Translations under genes and position numbers: made by a program
Source: Acidovorax sp. T1
GTDB taxonomy: Bacteria; Pseudomonadota; Gammaproteobacteria; Burkholderiales; Burkholderiaceae_C
Assembly: GCF_002176815.1 (NCBI RefSeq)
Contig: NZ_CP021648.1
Location: 1-64,000, forward strand
Reading direction: 5' to 3'
Length of the DNA: 64,000 bases
Notes under the pieces: model-generated
Told to the model about the DNA's origin: nothing
What the model saw: the letters and a program-made list of their open reading frames with translations, nothing else
Databases searched by the model: none
Shown: one piece after another, positions 56,282 to 64,000 of the stretch
How positions within the stretch are numbered: the stretch's first letter is position 1
Layout of the letters: each line of letters begins with the position of its first letter

Positions 56282-56401
56282 GGGGGAAACTCCGCAACGG
56301 TGAATGGGCGCCGGCGCGCACGGCGCGCCAGGTAAACCCGCTGATTTTAGCCGGGCCGTCTCGGATTATCAGGGTTTACCCGTGGTGCCGGCCTTGTGCC
56401 A

Positions 56402-57688
56402 TCAGCCCTTGCGGTTGAGCAGCGCGTACAGCAGGATGGCGCCAAACGTGGCGGTGCCGATGCCGCCCAGCGCGAACTGGCCGAACTTCAGCGTGAAGTC
56501 GCCCGTGCCCAGGATGAGCGTGATCGCGGCCACGATCAGGTTCTTGTTCTGCGAAAAATCGACCTTGTTGTCCACCCAGATCTTGGCGCCGGCCACGGCA
56601 ATCAGGCCGAACACCACGATGGAGACGCCGCCCATCACTGGTAACGGAATGGCCTGGATCACGGCACCGAACTTGGGGCTGAAACCCAGCACGATGGCGA
56701 TCAGCGCCGCCACCAGGAACACGGCGGTGGAATAGATCTTGGTGGCCGCCATCACGCCGATGTTCTCGGCATAGGTGGTCACCCCGGTGCCGCCGGCGCT
56801 GCCGCTGACCATGGTGGCAATGCCGTCGCCAATGAAGGCGCGGCCCATGTACTGGTCCAGGTTCTTGCCGGTCATGGCCGTGACGGCCTTGATGTGGCCC
56901 AGGTTCTCGGCCACCAGAATGATGACCACCGGAGCGATCAGCAGCATGGCCGGCGCGCTGAACACCGGCGCCGAAAAGCCGGGCATGCCCACCCAGGGCG
57001 CGGCCAGCACGGCTGAGAGGTCGAGCGGCTTGCCCAGGCCCATGCCGTTGGTCAGCACGGCATAGATCACGCTGGCCACGATCAGGCCCACCAGAATTAA
57101 AAGGCGCTGCACCATGCCGCGCGTGAGCACGGCCACCAGGCCCACGCTGACGAAGGTGACCACCTGCATCCAGCTGTCAAAGTTGCTGGCCGCCATGTTC
57201 TTGATGGGGATGCCCGCCAGGTTCAGGCCGATCACCGCCACCACCGAGCCGGTGACCACGGGAGGCATGAAGCGCTCGATCCAGCCCGTGCCCACCACCT
57301 GCACGATGAAGCCCACCAGCGTGTACAACGCGCCGCAGGCGATGATGCCGCCCAGCGCCAGCCCGATGTTGGCGTTGGGCCCCTTGCCGGCATAGGACGT
57401 GGCCGCAATCACCACGCCGATGAAGGCAAAGCTCGAACCCAGGTAGCTGGGCACCTTGCCGCCGGTGATGAGAAAGAAGATCAGCGTGCCGATGCCGCTC
57501 ATCAAAATGGCCAGATTGGGGTCGAACCCCATCAGGATGGGCGCCAGCACCGTGGCGCCAAACATCGCAATCACGTGCTGCACGCCCATCACGGCCGTTT
57601 GCGGCCAAGGCAGGCGTTCGTCGGGCGCGATCACGCCGCCCTGCTGCAGCGCGTCGGCGCTTTTCTCCCTCCAGGTCATGAAGCCCAT
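56402..57688 (-). CDS. uraA: Uracil permease (UraA, nucleobase:cation symporter-2)
   Basis: A 428-residue inner-membrane uracil:proton symporter with about 14 TM helices. The N-terminal motif QTAVMGVQHVIAMFGATVLA (about 29-48), GSSFAFIGVV (about 80), VVTGSVVAVIGLNLA (about 143) and the NCS2 signature ILVAENLGHIKAV (about 246) with GDGIATMVSGSAGGTGVTTY (about 278-297) are clear. A GGAGA site lies about 9 nt before ATG 57688. It is divergent from the acetoacetyl-CoA synthetase gene. Confidence 0.92.
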   Translation of the reverse strand: MGFMTWREKSADALQQGGVIAPDERLPWPQTAVMGVQHVIAMFGATVLAPILMGFDPNLAILMSGIGTLIFFLITGGKVPSYLGSSFAFIGVVIAATSYAGKGPNANIGLALGGIIACGALYTLVGFIVQVVGTGWIERFMPPVVTGSVVAVIGLNLAGIPIKNMAASNFDSWMQVVTFVSVGLVAVLTRGMVQRLLILVGLIVASVIYAVLTNGMGLGKPLDLSAVLAAPWVGMPGFSAPVFSAPAMLLIAPVVIILVAENLGHIKAVTAMTGKNLDQYMGRAFIGDGIATMVSGSAGGTGVTTYAENIGVMAATKIYSTAVFLVAALIAIVLGFSPKFGAVIQAIPLPVMGGVSIVVFGLIAVAGAKIWVDNKVDFSQNKNLIVAAITLILGTGDFTLKFGQFALGGIGTATFGAILLYALLNRKG

Positions 57689-57844
57689 GGATATTTCTCC
57701 GTTGTGAATTGAGGTCGTGCATGGTAGGGGATTTGCGCGCCTGGCCGGCGTTGCCGGCGCGGCAGTTGGGCTGTCACGCCAGCGACTGGGCACGCGGTAA
57801 AACCCCGTGGCGCCAAGCGAGCAGGGCGTTCTACGCTTGCCGGC

Positions 57845-59965
57845 ATGACTATTCCCTACGTTCCCCAGATTCGCCTCTACCAAAACTGGCTGCGCGAGCA
57901 GCGCGGCCTGCAATTTGCCGACTATGACGCCCTGTGGCGCTGGTCCGTGACCGACCTCGATGCCTTCTGGCAAAGCATGTGGGACTATTTCGACCTGCAG
58001 TCGCCCACGCCGCACAGCGCCGTGCTGGCCAAAAACACCATGCCCGGTGCGCAGTGGTTTCCTGGCGCACAGGTCAACTACGCGCGGCAGGTGCTGCGCC
58101 ATGCCGATGCGGCCGACGCGGCCGGCCTGCCGGCCATCGTCAGCGGCAACGAAAAGCACCAGCACCGCGAGTTGAGCTGGCCCGAACTGCGCCGCCAGGT
58201 GGCATCGCTGGCGCTGCACCTCAAGGCCCAGGGCGTGCAGCCCGGCGACCGTGTGGCCGCCTATTTGCCCAACGTGCCCGAGGCCGTGGTGGCCTTTCTG
58301 GCCACCGTCAGCATTGGCGGCGTGTGGAGCATCTGCGCCCCCGACATGGGCACGCATGCCGTGCTCGACCGCTTCCGCCAGATCGAGCCCAAGGTGCTGA
58401 TCGCCGTGGACGGCGTGACCTACGGCGGCCGCGACCACGACCGCCTGGCCGTGCTGGCCGAGCTGCGCGCGGCCCTGCCCAGCGTGCAGCACACGCTGCT
58501 GCTGGGTAATCTGGATGCTACTGTTTCAGTAGCTGATTGCGCTTGCTGGACAAGCGCTACAGCCCAAAATGATGCAGAAACCGCGGCTTTCGAACCGCTG
58601 TGGCTGCCGTTCGACCACCCGCTCTGGGTGGTCTATTCGAGTGGCACCACGGGGCTGCCCAAGCCCATCGTGCACGGCCACGGCGGCATGGTGCTGGTGC
58701 AGATGCAACTGGGCGCGCTGCACAACGACATTGGCTGCAGCTACGCGCCCAACAGCCTGGGCGAGCGCTACCACTGGTACAGCTCCACCGGCTGGGTGAT
58801 GTGGAACGCCCAGGTCGGCGGGCTACTGGCGGGCTCCACCTGCGTGATCTTCGACGGCAACCCCGGCGGCAGCAAGGAACACCCCGACTGGGGCGTGCTC
58901 TGGCGCTTTGCCTGTGAGACCGGTGTGACCTACTTCGGCGCCGGCGCGGCCTTTTATGCCAACTGCATGAAGGCCGGGCTGGTGCTGACAGATTGCGGCG
59001 ACCTCTCGCGCATCCGTGCGCTGGGCACCACCGGCTCGCCGCTCTCGCCCGAAGTCCAGGCCTGGGGCACGGCGCAGTTCAGGTTGATTCGTGGCGTGGC
59101 AGGCAACACGCCCGCCACCGCCGGGCTGTCCGCGCCGGCGCAGGCAGGCGCAGAGCCGCACCCCGACATTTGGTGGAACAACATCTCCGGGGGCACCGAT
59201 TTTTGCGGCGCCTTCCTCGGCGGCCACCGCGAGCTGCCGCAGGTGCCCGGTGAGATGCAATGCCGCATGCTGGGCGCCGCCGTGGAATCGTGGGACGCCG
59301 AGGGCCAGCCGGTGATGAACGCGGTGGGCGAGCTGGTGTGCACGCAGCCGATCCCGTCGATGCCGCTCTACCTGTGGGGCGACCAGGACGGCAGCCGCTA
59401 CCTGTCGAGCTACTTCGACATGTACCCCGCAGGCCACGGTCGCCAGCCCGGCGGTGGCGACGGCCCCGCGAGCATGGGCGCGGTGTGGCGGCATGGCGAC
59501 TGGCTCAAGATCGGCGCCAACGGCGGCTGCGTGATCTACGGCCGCTCTGATGCCACCATCAACCGCCACGGCCTGCGCATGGGCACGAGCGAGATCTACA
59601 GCGCGGTGGAGGCGCTGCCCGAAGTGATCGACAGCCTGGTGGTGGACCTGGAATACCTGGGCCGCGAGAGCTACATGCCGCTGTTCGTGGTGCTGCGCCC
59701 CGGCCACGCGCTCCATGATGCCCTGCGCGAGCGCATCAACGCGGCCATCCGCACCGCACTGAGCCCGCGTTTTGTGCCCGACGACATCTTTGCCGTGGCC
59801 GAGGTGCCGCGCACCCTGAGCGGCAAAAAGCAGGAGCTGCCCATCAAGAAACTGCTGCTGGGCCAGCCTATCGAGAAGGTGGTGAACAAGGACGCGATGG
59901 CCAACCCTCAGTGCCTCGATTGGTATGTGGCGTTCGCGGCGGAGCGCAAGGGCCGGGCGGTGTGA
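57845..59965 (+). CDS. Acetoacetyl-CoA synthetase
   Basis: Activates acetoacetate to acetoacetyl-CoA with ATP (AMP-forming), used for ketone-body or polyhydroxybutyrate recycling. The 706-residue protein has the AMP-binding motif VVYSSGTTGLPKPIVHGHGG (about 261-280). GTTGSPLSPEVQAWG (about 395), WWNNISGGTDFCGAFLGG (about 440), GRSDATINRHGLRMGTSEIY (about 567-586) and the catalytic lysine region RTLSGKKQELPIKKLL (about 658) follow. Residues about 222-245 (NLDATVSVADCACWTSATAQ) are encoded by a dispersed repeat inserted in frame just before the first conserved motif. The enzyme looks otherwise intact. Confidence 0.92.
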   Translation: MTIPYVPQIRLYQNWLREQRGLQFADYDALWRWSVTDLDAFWQSMWDYFDLQSPTPHSAVLAKNTMPGAQWFPGAQVNYARQVLRHADAADAAGLPAIVSGNEKHQHRELSWPELRRQVASLALHLKAQGVQPGDRVAAYLPNVPEAVVAFLATVSIGGVWSICAPDMGTHAVLDRFRQIEPKVLIAVDGVTYGGRDHDRLAVLAELRAALPSVQHTLLLGNLDATVSVADCACWTSATAQNDAETAAFEPLWLPFDHPLWVVYSSGTTGLPKPIVHGHGGMVLVQMQLGALHNDIGCSYAPNSLGERYHWYSSTGWVMWNAQVGGLLAGSTCVIFDGNPGGSKEHPDWGVLWRFACETGVTYFGAGAAFYANCMKAGLVLTDCGDLSRIRALGTTGSPLSPEVQAWGTAQFRLIRGVAGNTPATAGLSAPAQAGAEPHPDIWWNNISGGTDFCGAFLGGHRELPQVPGEMQCRMLGAAVESWDAEGQPVMNAVGELVCTQPIPSMPLYLWGDQDGSRYLSSYFDMYPAGHGRQPGGGDGPASMGAVWRHGDWLKIGANGGCVIYGRSDATINRHGLRMGTSEIYSAVEALPEVIDSLVVDLEYLGRESYMPLFVVLRPGHALHDALRERINAAIRTALSPRFVPDDIFAVAEVPRTLSGKKQELPIKKLLLGQPIEKVVNKDAMANPQCLDWYVAFAAERKGRAV
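58515..58580 (+). repeat. Dispersed two-hairpin repeat, copy 19, inside acetoacetyl-CoA synthetase
   Basis: TGCTACTGTTTCAGTAGCTG, ATTGCGCTTGCTGG, ACAAGCGCTACAGCCC, AAAATGATGCAGAAA. Both stems are complete (GCTACT/AGTAGC and GCGCTT/AAGCGC). It is read in frame without a stop codon. Confidence 0.8.
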
Positions 59966-60078
59966 TCCCAAGAGGCGGCCATGTCTTATACACAAGGGGC
60001 CCCGGGAGGGGCACACTGTGAGGTGCTACGCCCCAAGCGCGCCGCCATAATGCGCGACCCCGCAGGAGAGATTTGCCC

Positions 60079-60705
60079 ATGACCACCCCTTCCCACCCCA
60101 AGCGCTTTTCGATGATTCGCGAGTTCCACCTCGCCGACTGGTTCACGCTGGGTAACGCAATCTGCGGCGTGGGGGCCTTGTTTTCGGTGATGTCGTACCT
60201 GGAGACCAGCGATGTGGTGCACATCTACTTTGCCTGCGCCCTGGTGCTGGCCGCGCTGATCTTTGACGTGTTCGATGGCCGCATCGCGCGCTGGCGTCAG
60301 AAAAGCTCGGCCATGGGCCGCGAGCTCGACTCGCTGGCCGACGTGATTTCGTTCGGCGTGGCCCCGGCCATCATTGCCTATGGCTGCGGCATGCAGGGGC
60401 TTTACGACCGCATCGTGCTGGCCTACTTTGTGGCCTGTGGTGTGTCGCGCCTGGCGCGCTACAACGTCACGGCCGAGTCGCTGGCGGGCGACGACGGCAA
60501 GGTCAAATACTTCGAAGGCACGCCCATCCCCACCTCTATCGTGCTGGTGGGGCTGCTGGCGCTGGCGGGCTACCTGGGCGCGGTGCGCGAACACCTGTGG
60601 TTCGGCAAGCTGCTGATCGGCGGCTTCACGCTGCACCCGCTGGTGCTGCTGTTTGCGCTGTCGGGCTCGCTGATGATCAGCCGGATTCGCATTCCGAAGC
60701 TCTGA
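60079..60705 (+). CDS. pssA: CDP-diacylglycerol--serine O-phosphatidyltransferase
   Basis: Makes phosphatidylserine, the precursor of phosphatidylethanolamine. The 208-residue integral membrane protein belongs to the CDP-alcohol phosphatidyltransferase family (the type also found in Bacillus). The signature DGRIARWRQKSSAMGRELDS (about 57-76), followed by LADVISFGVAPA, gives D-G-x2-A-R-x8-G-x3-D-x3-D. Several hydrophobic helices follow. ATG 60079 is preceded by AGGAG; a TTG two codons earlier is less likely. A dispersed repeat lies downstream. Confidence 0.92.
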   Translation: MTTPSHPKRFSMIREFHLADWFTLGNAICGVGALFSVMSYLETSDVVHIYFACALVLAALIFDVFDGRIARWRQKSSAMGRELDSLADVISFGVAPAIIAYGCGMQGLYDRIVLAYFVACGVSRLARYNVTAESLAGDDGKVKYFEGTPIPTSIVLVGLLALAGYLGAVREHLWFGKLLIGGFTLHPLVLLFALSGSLMISRIRIPKL

Positions 60706-60772
60706 GGCCAGATTCAAAGCCACCTGCGGCACATTGGGCTTGCTATGGCTGGTGGCAGCGTGCGTATGTGGC

Positions 60773-60831
60773 GGCTATCAAAAAATAAGCGCTAGGTGCT
60801 GATGCAGAAAGCGCTGCAGTTGATTTTGAAT
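60773..60831 (+). repeat. Dispersed two-hairpin repeat, copy 20
   Basis: GGCTATCAAAAAATAAGCGC, TAGGTGCTGATGC, AGAAAGCGCTGCAG, TTGATTTTGAATG. The GCTAT/ATAGC stem is altered. It lies between pssA and the convergent GGDEF/EAL gene. Confidence 0.65.
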
Positions 60832-60841
60832 GTGCCAATCG

Positions 60842-62560
60842 CTAGGCAAAGTAGCGCTGTTCCAACGCGGTCATGCGGCTGGTGCCACCGAGCATGCGAG
60901 AGATGTCGACCGCAGGCAGTGCCTTGGCGAAGTGCCAGCCCTGGTAGCTTTCGCATCCGTTGCTGTGCAGGAACGCCAATTGCGCGGCGTCTTCCACGCC
61001 TTCCGCCACGACGGGCAGGCCCAGGGTGTGGGCCATAGCGATCACGGCGCGCACCAGCACGGCATCGTGGTCTTTGTGCAGGACCTGGCGGATGAACTCG
61101 CGGTCGATCTTCAGGCGCGACACCGGCAGCAGGCGCAGGTAAGACAGCGATGAGTAGCCGGTGCCAAAATCGTCCAGCGCAATGCTGAAGCCCAAAGCGC
61201 AAAGCCTGGTGAATACCTGGTGCGCCGTATCGGGGTCGGCCATGGCTTCGGTCTCGGTGATCTCCAGTTCGATCAACTCGGCGCGCGTGCCGTATTGGGC
61301 GAGCAATTGCTGCAGCCGCGTCGGCAACTGCGTCTGGCGAAATTGCTGCGCCGACAGGTTGATCGAAACGCGCACCGGTGTTCCGTTGTCTGCCCATTCG
61401 GCCGCCTGGCGGCAAGCGGTCTCCAGCACCCAGTCGCCCAGCGGGTGAATCAGGCCGGTGGACACGGCGACCGGAATGAAGCGATCCGGCGGCACGTTCC
61501 CCAGCTCGGCATCGTGCCAGCGCAGCAGCGCCTCTACGCCCACAATGCTTCCCGTGCTCACATCCACCTGGGGCTGGTAGTGCAGTTCGAGGGCCTGTGT
61601 TTCGACGGCGCGTTTGAGCCGCTCGTGCATCTGGCTGCGTTGGCTCAGTGCTTCGCTCATTTCGTGCCGGTACACGGCGTGCGTGCCTCGCCCTTGGGCC
61701 TTGGCCGCATACATGGCCATGTCGGCAAAGCGCATCAGCGTGCCCGAGTCGTGCGCATCGTCAGGGAACGCGGCAATGCCGATGCTGGCACTCAGGCTGA
61801 CTTCACCCATCTTGAGCTGGCAGCGCGCCGACAGGCTGCGCTGCAGCTTCTGTGCGACCTGGAGCGCATGGTCCATCGATGGCACATCGGGCAGCAGCAC
61901 TGTGAACTCGTCACCACCCAGCCGGGCAATCACATCGCCCGTGCGCAAACTACTGCGCAGCCTGCGCGCCACCTCGATCAGCACCTGGTCGCCCGCCGCA
62001 TGACCGTGGGAATCGTTGACGTCCTTGAATTCGTCGAGGTCGAGCAGCAAGAGTGCCATCATCCGACCACTGCGCCGTGCGCGCTGGATGGCCTGTTCGA
62101 AATGCTGCATGAACATCCACCGGTTCGACAGTCCCGTGAGCCCGTCGTGCGTGGCCTGGTAGTGCATGTCTTCCTGCAGGCGTTTCATCTCGGTCATGTC
62201 GCGCATGTACACCACCGCCGCCGAGCGGTCGTCCATGGTGCAGTGCCCCAGGGAGATGTCGACGGGCACCGACTGGCCGTCCTTGCGCAGCAGTTGCAGC
62301 TGGCTGACCATGCCCATGGGCCGCGAAACCGGGTGCAAAAAAAAGCTCTTGACCAGATGGTTGTGCTTGCTGCGCATGTGCTGGGGCAGGAACACGCTGA
62401 TCGATTGGCCTGTCAGCTCCTCGGGGCTGTAGCCGGTCAGCAGCTCGGTGGCCGGGTTGACCTTGAGAATGGTGCCGGTGTCATCCACGATGAGGATGCC
62501 ATCCGGCGCGGCGTCCAGCGCAGCCATGGCAAGGGCTTCTTCGTTGGATGTCTGTTCCAT
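60842..62560 (-). CDS. PAS-GGDEF-EAL c-di-GMP signalling protein
   Basis: A 572-residue cytoplasmic protein. The PAS domain (about 10-125; DAAPDGILIVDDTGTILKVN) is followed by a GGDEF domain (HDGLTGLSNR near 140; ARLGGDEFTVLL near 218) and an EAL domain (GVEALLRW near 340; DDFGTGYSSLSYLRLLPVSR near 465; VVAEGVED near 525). The residues RTGD five positions before GGDEF fit an RxxD inhibitory site. Both active-site motifs are complete. Its ATG at 62560 is 1 nt from the stop of the upstream Aer-like receptor gene, so the two are co-transcribed and may act in one energy-taxis or motility pathway. Confidence 0.9.
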   Translation of the reverse strand: MEQTSNEEALAMAALDAAPDGILIVDDTGTILKVNPATELLTGYSPEELTGQSISVFLPQHMRSKHNHLVKSFFLHPVSRPMGMVSQLQLLRKDGQSVPVDISLGHCTMDDRSAAVVYMRDMTEMKRLQEDMHYQATHDGLTGLSNRWMFMQHFEQAIQRARRSGRMMALLLLDLDEFKDVNDSHGHAAGDQVLIEVARRLRSSLRTGDVIARLGGDEFTVLLPDVPSMDHALQVAQKLQRSLSARCQLKMGEVSLSASIGIAAFPDDAHDSGTLMRFADMAMYAAKAQGRGTHAVYRHEMSEALSQRSQMHERLKRAVETQALELHYQPQVDVSTGSIVGVEALLRWHDAELGNVPPDRFIPVAVSTGLIHPLGDWVLETACRQAAEWADNGTPVRVSINLSAQQFRQTQLPTRLQQLLAQYGTRAELIELEITETEAMADPDTAHQVFTRLCALGFSIALDDFGTGYSSLSYLRLLPVSRLKIDREFIRQVLHKDHDAVLVRAVIAMAHTLGLPVVAEGVEDAAQLAFLHSNGCESYQGWHFAKALPAVDISRMLGGTSRMTALEQRYFA

Positions 62561-62561
62561 C

Positions 62562-64000
62562 TCACGCCCCTTGCCGGAACACCGACGCGGCCTCGTCAAG
62601 GCGCTGCGCCTGCTCGCCCAGCACCTGGTTCAGTTCGGTGTTGTGCTGCACCTGCACCGCATTGAGCTGGGTCATCTGTTCCAGTTGCGCAAGCGCCTGG
62701 TTGATCTGGGCCACGCCATGTGCCTGCTCCTGGCTGGCCAGGCGAATGTCTTCCATCATGGTGGCCACGCGCTCAACGACCTGAACGGCTTCGGTCAGCG
62801 TTTTGCCGGCCGAGGCCACGGTGCGGTTGCCCGCATCCACCTGCGCGGTCGATGCGTCGATGAGGTGCTTGATCTCCTTGGCGGCGTTCGCGCTCTTGAT
62901 CGACAGTGCGCGCACTTCCGAGGCCACTACCGCAAAGCCCTTGCCGTGCTCGCCCGCGCGGGCCGCCTCGACCGCAGCGTTGAGCGCGAGGATGTTGGTC
63001 TGGAACGCAATGGAGTCGATCACGCTGGTGATGTCGGCCACCTTCTGGCTTGATGCCGAGACGCCGCGCATGTTCTCCTGGGCCTGCGCCACCATGGCTG
63101 CGCTTTGCGACGCCACCCGCACCGCCTGCGCAGCCATCTGCGCGGCCTGTGCGGCGGTCTCGCTGTTGCTGCCGATGGTGGTGGCCAGCTGTTCGTTGGC
63201 GGCGGCGGTTTCTTCGACACTGGCGGCGGCCTCGTGGGTGCGCTGGGCCAGTTTTTCATTGCCTTGCTGCAGGTCGTATGCACTGCTGCGCACACGCTCC
63301 ACCTTGCCCTGGATGTCACCCACCAGCGAGACCAAGTTGAGCGATGCCTGCTCGATGCCGCGCATCAATATGCCGATCTCGTCGCAGCGGTTCAGGAACA
63401 AGGGCGCGGCGCGCTGGCCGCTGGCCACCGCCTGCGCTTGCACCATGAGCTGTTGCAGCGGCCCGTGCACCGCTGTGCGCAGCCACCAGCCGCTGAGCAG
63501 CATGGCCAGCGTCCAGCTGGCCAGCGCAGGCCATTGCGATGTCTGCGGGCCACCCGCCGACCCCATGCCGGCAGCGCCCGCCAGCCACAAGGCCACCAGC
63601 CCCAGGCGCATGCGCGTGGCCAGCGACACGAAGCGCCAGCGCGAATACCAGCCCATCAGGCTCTTGCGCACCACCTGCCCGCGCAGCAGGCCGAGCTTTT
63701 GGCTGCCTGTGCGGATTTCGCGGTAGACCTCTTCGTGCGCGGCCACGCTGTTGCTTTCGGGCCGGATGCGCACCGACAGGTAGCCTGTCACTTCACCCTG
63801 TTGGCGGATGGGTGCGGCGTTGGCGCGCACCCAGTAGTGGTCGCCATCCTTGCGGCGGTTTTTGACCAATGCCGTCCAGGTGCGACCGCTCTGGATGGTG
63901 CACCACATGTCATCGAACGCTGCGGGCGGCATGTCGGGGTGCCGCACCAGGTTGTGGGCCTTGCCATACAACTCGTCGCGCTCAAAGCCGCTGCAGGCGA
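62562..64000 (-). CDS. Aer-like PAS-containing chemotaxis receptor (5' end beyond window)
   Basis: The C-terminal about 479 residues of an Aer-type energy-taxis receptor; the N-terminus lies beyond the window edge, and the frame stays open there (CSGFERDEL then [18 protein letters not shown]). The PAS motif [18 protein letters not shown] and [20 protein letters not shown] are diagnostic of FAD-binding Aer PAS domains. Two adjacent hydrophobic segments follow (about residues 120-165 of the visible part), then HAMP-like sequence and the signalling tip [20 protein letters not shown]. Probably senses redox state or oxygen through FAD. Confidence 0.9.
   Translation of the reverse strand, partial: ACSGFERDELYGKAHNLVRHPDMPPAAFDDMWCTIQSGRTWTALVKNRRKDGDHYWVRANAAPIRQQGEVTGYLSVRIRPESNSVAAHEEVYREIRTGSQKLGLLRGQVVRKSLMGWYSRWRFVSLATRMRLGLVALWLAGAAGMGSAGGPQTSQWPALASWTLAMLLSGWWLRTAVHGPLQQLMVQAQAVASGQRAAPLFLNRCDEIGILMRGIEQASLNLVSLVGDIQGKVERVRSSAYDLQQGNEKLAQRTHEAAASVEETAAANEQLATTIGSNSETAAQAAQMAAQAVRVASQSAAMVAQAQENMRGVSASSQKVADITSVIDSIAFQTNILALNAAVEAARAGEHGKGFAVVASEVRALSIKSANAAKEIKHLIDASTAQVDAGNRTVASAGKTLTEAVQVVERVATMMEDIRLASQEQAHGVAQINQALAQLEQMTQLNAVQVQHNTELNQVLGEQAQRLDEAASVFRQGA

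Overview
The window reads as the dnaA-proximal part of a high-GC betaproteobacterial chromosome, most likely Burkholderiales, family Comamonadaceae (Acidovorax-like). The reasons are the dnaA-dnaN-gyrB order, the protein sequences (DnaA, RdgC, MnmG, Aer-type chemoreceptor), the rsmG-parA-parB cluster and a lineage-type dispersed repeat. Numbering starts a few bases before dnaA, as is conventional. No rRNA, tRNA, CRISPR array or insertion sequence was seen.

Layout. 0-5.4 kb: dnaA, dnaN, gyrB. 5.4-14.5 kb: a defence island made of an AbiE-type toxin-antitoxin pair with a nested inverted-repeat operator, then a complete type I Wadjet operon (jetA-jetB-jetC-jetD). 14.5-22 kb: two small metal-cluster proteins, an orphan Bro-N gene, a DinG-type helicase (a LexA-like box lies between these two), a YjdM/PhnA zinc-ribbon protein, a DnaQ-like exonuclease, an NlpC/P60 lipoprotein and DAHP synthase. 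22-26.6 kb: a 1518-residue multi-sensor GGDEF/EAL protein. 26.7-27.8 kb: two copies of an origin-like module (TAG-trinucleotide tract, GC block, DnaA boxes) flanking a small DUF1232 membrane gene. 27.9-34.8 kb: a Spy-like protein, RdgC, a copper module (cueR-copZ divergent from copA) and a chemoreceptor. 34.9-38 kb: flavin and GST enzymes. 38-43.5 kb: mnmG, rsmG, parA, a small hydrolase and parB, with four parS sites. 43.5-47.3 kb: a methyltransferase, a flavin reductase, and an AraC regulator divergent from an MFS exporter. 47.5-51.4 kb: a PhnDCEE-type ABC importer and YnfA. 51.5-60.7 kb: an FAD-linked oxidase, an EF-hand protein, a cobalamin adenosyltransferase, a thioesterase, a CoA-transferase/hydrolase, a uracil permease, acetoacetyl-CoA synthetase and phosphatidylserine synthase. 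60.8-64 kb: a PAS-GGDEF-EAL protein and the C-terminal part of an Aer-like receptor cut by the window edge.

The most interesting signals are non-coding. (1) The replication origin appears to lie about 27 kb from dnaA, as two same-orientation copies of an unwinding element with fixed internal spacing. Hand counts of G versus C on sample lines agree with a strand-bias change there, and the parS cluster lies 10-13 kb away. (2) A family of about 60-65 nt two-hairpin repeats occurs roughly 20 times in 64 kb. Most copies are intergenic, but three lie inside reading frames (jetB, jetC, acetoacetyl-CoA synthetase) and two supply the C-terminus and stop codon of ParA and CueR. (3) copA carries a separate in-frame GC-rich insertion in its P domain.

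Functionally the window combines replication initiation (DnaA, clamp, gyrase, origin), segregation (ParABS), plasmid and phage defence (Wadjet, AbiE), DNA repair (DinG, RdgC, exonuclease), copper resistance, and c-di-GMP and chemotaxis signalling.
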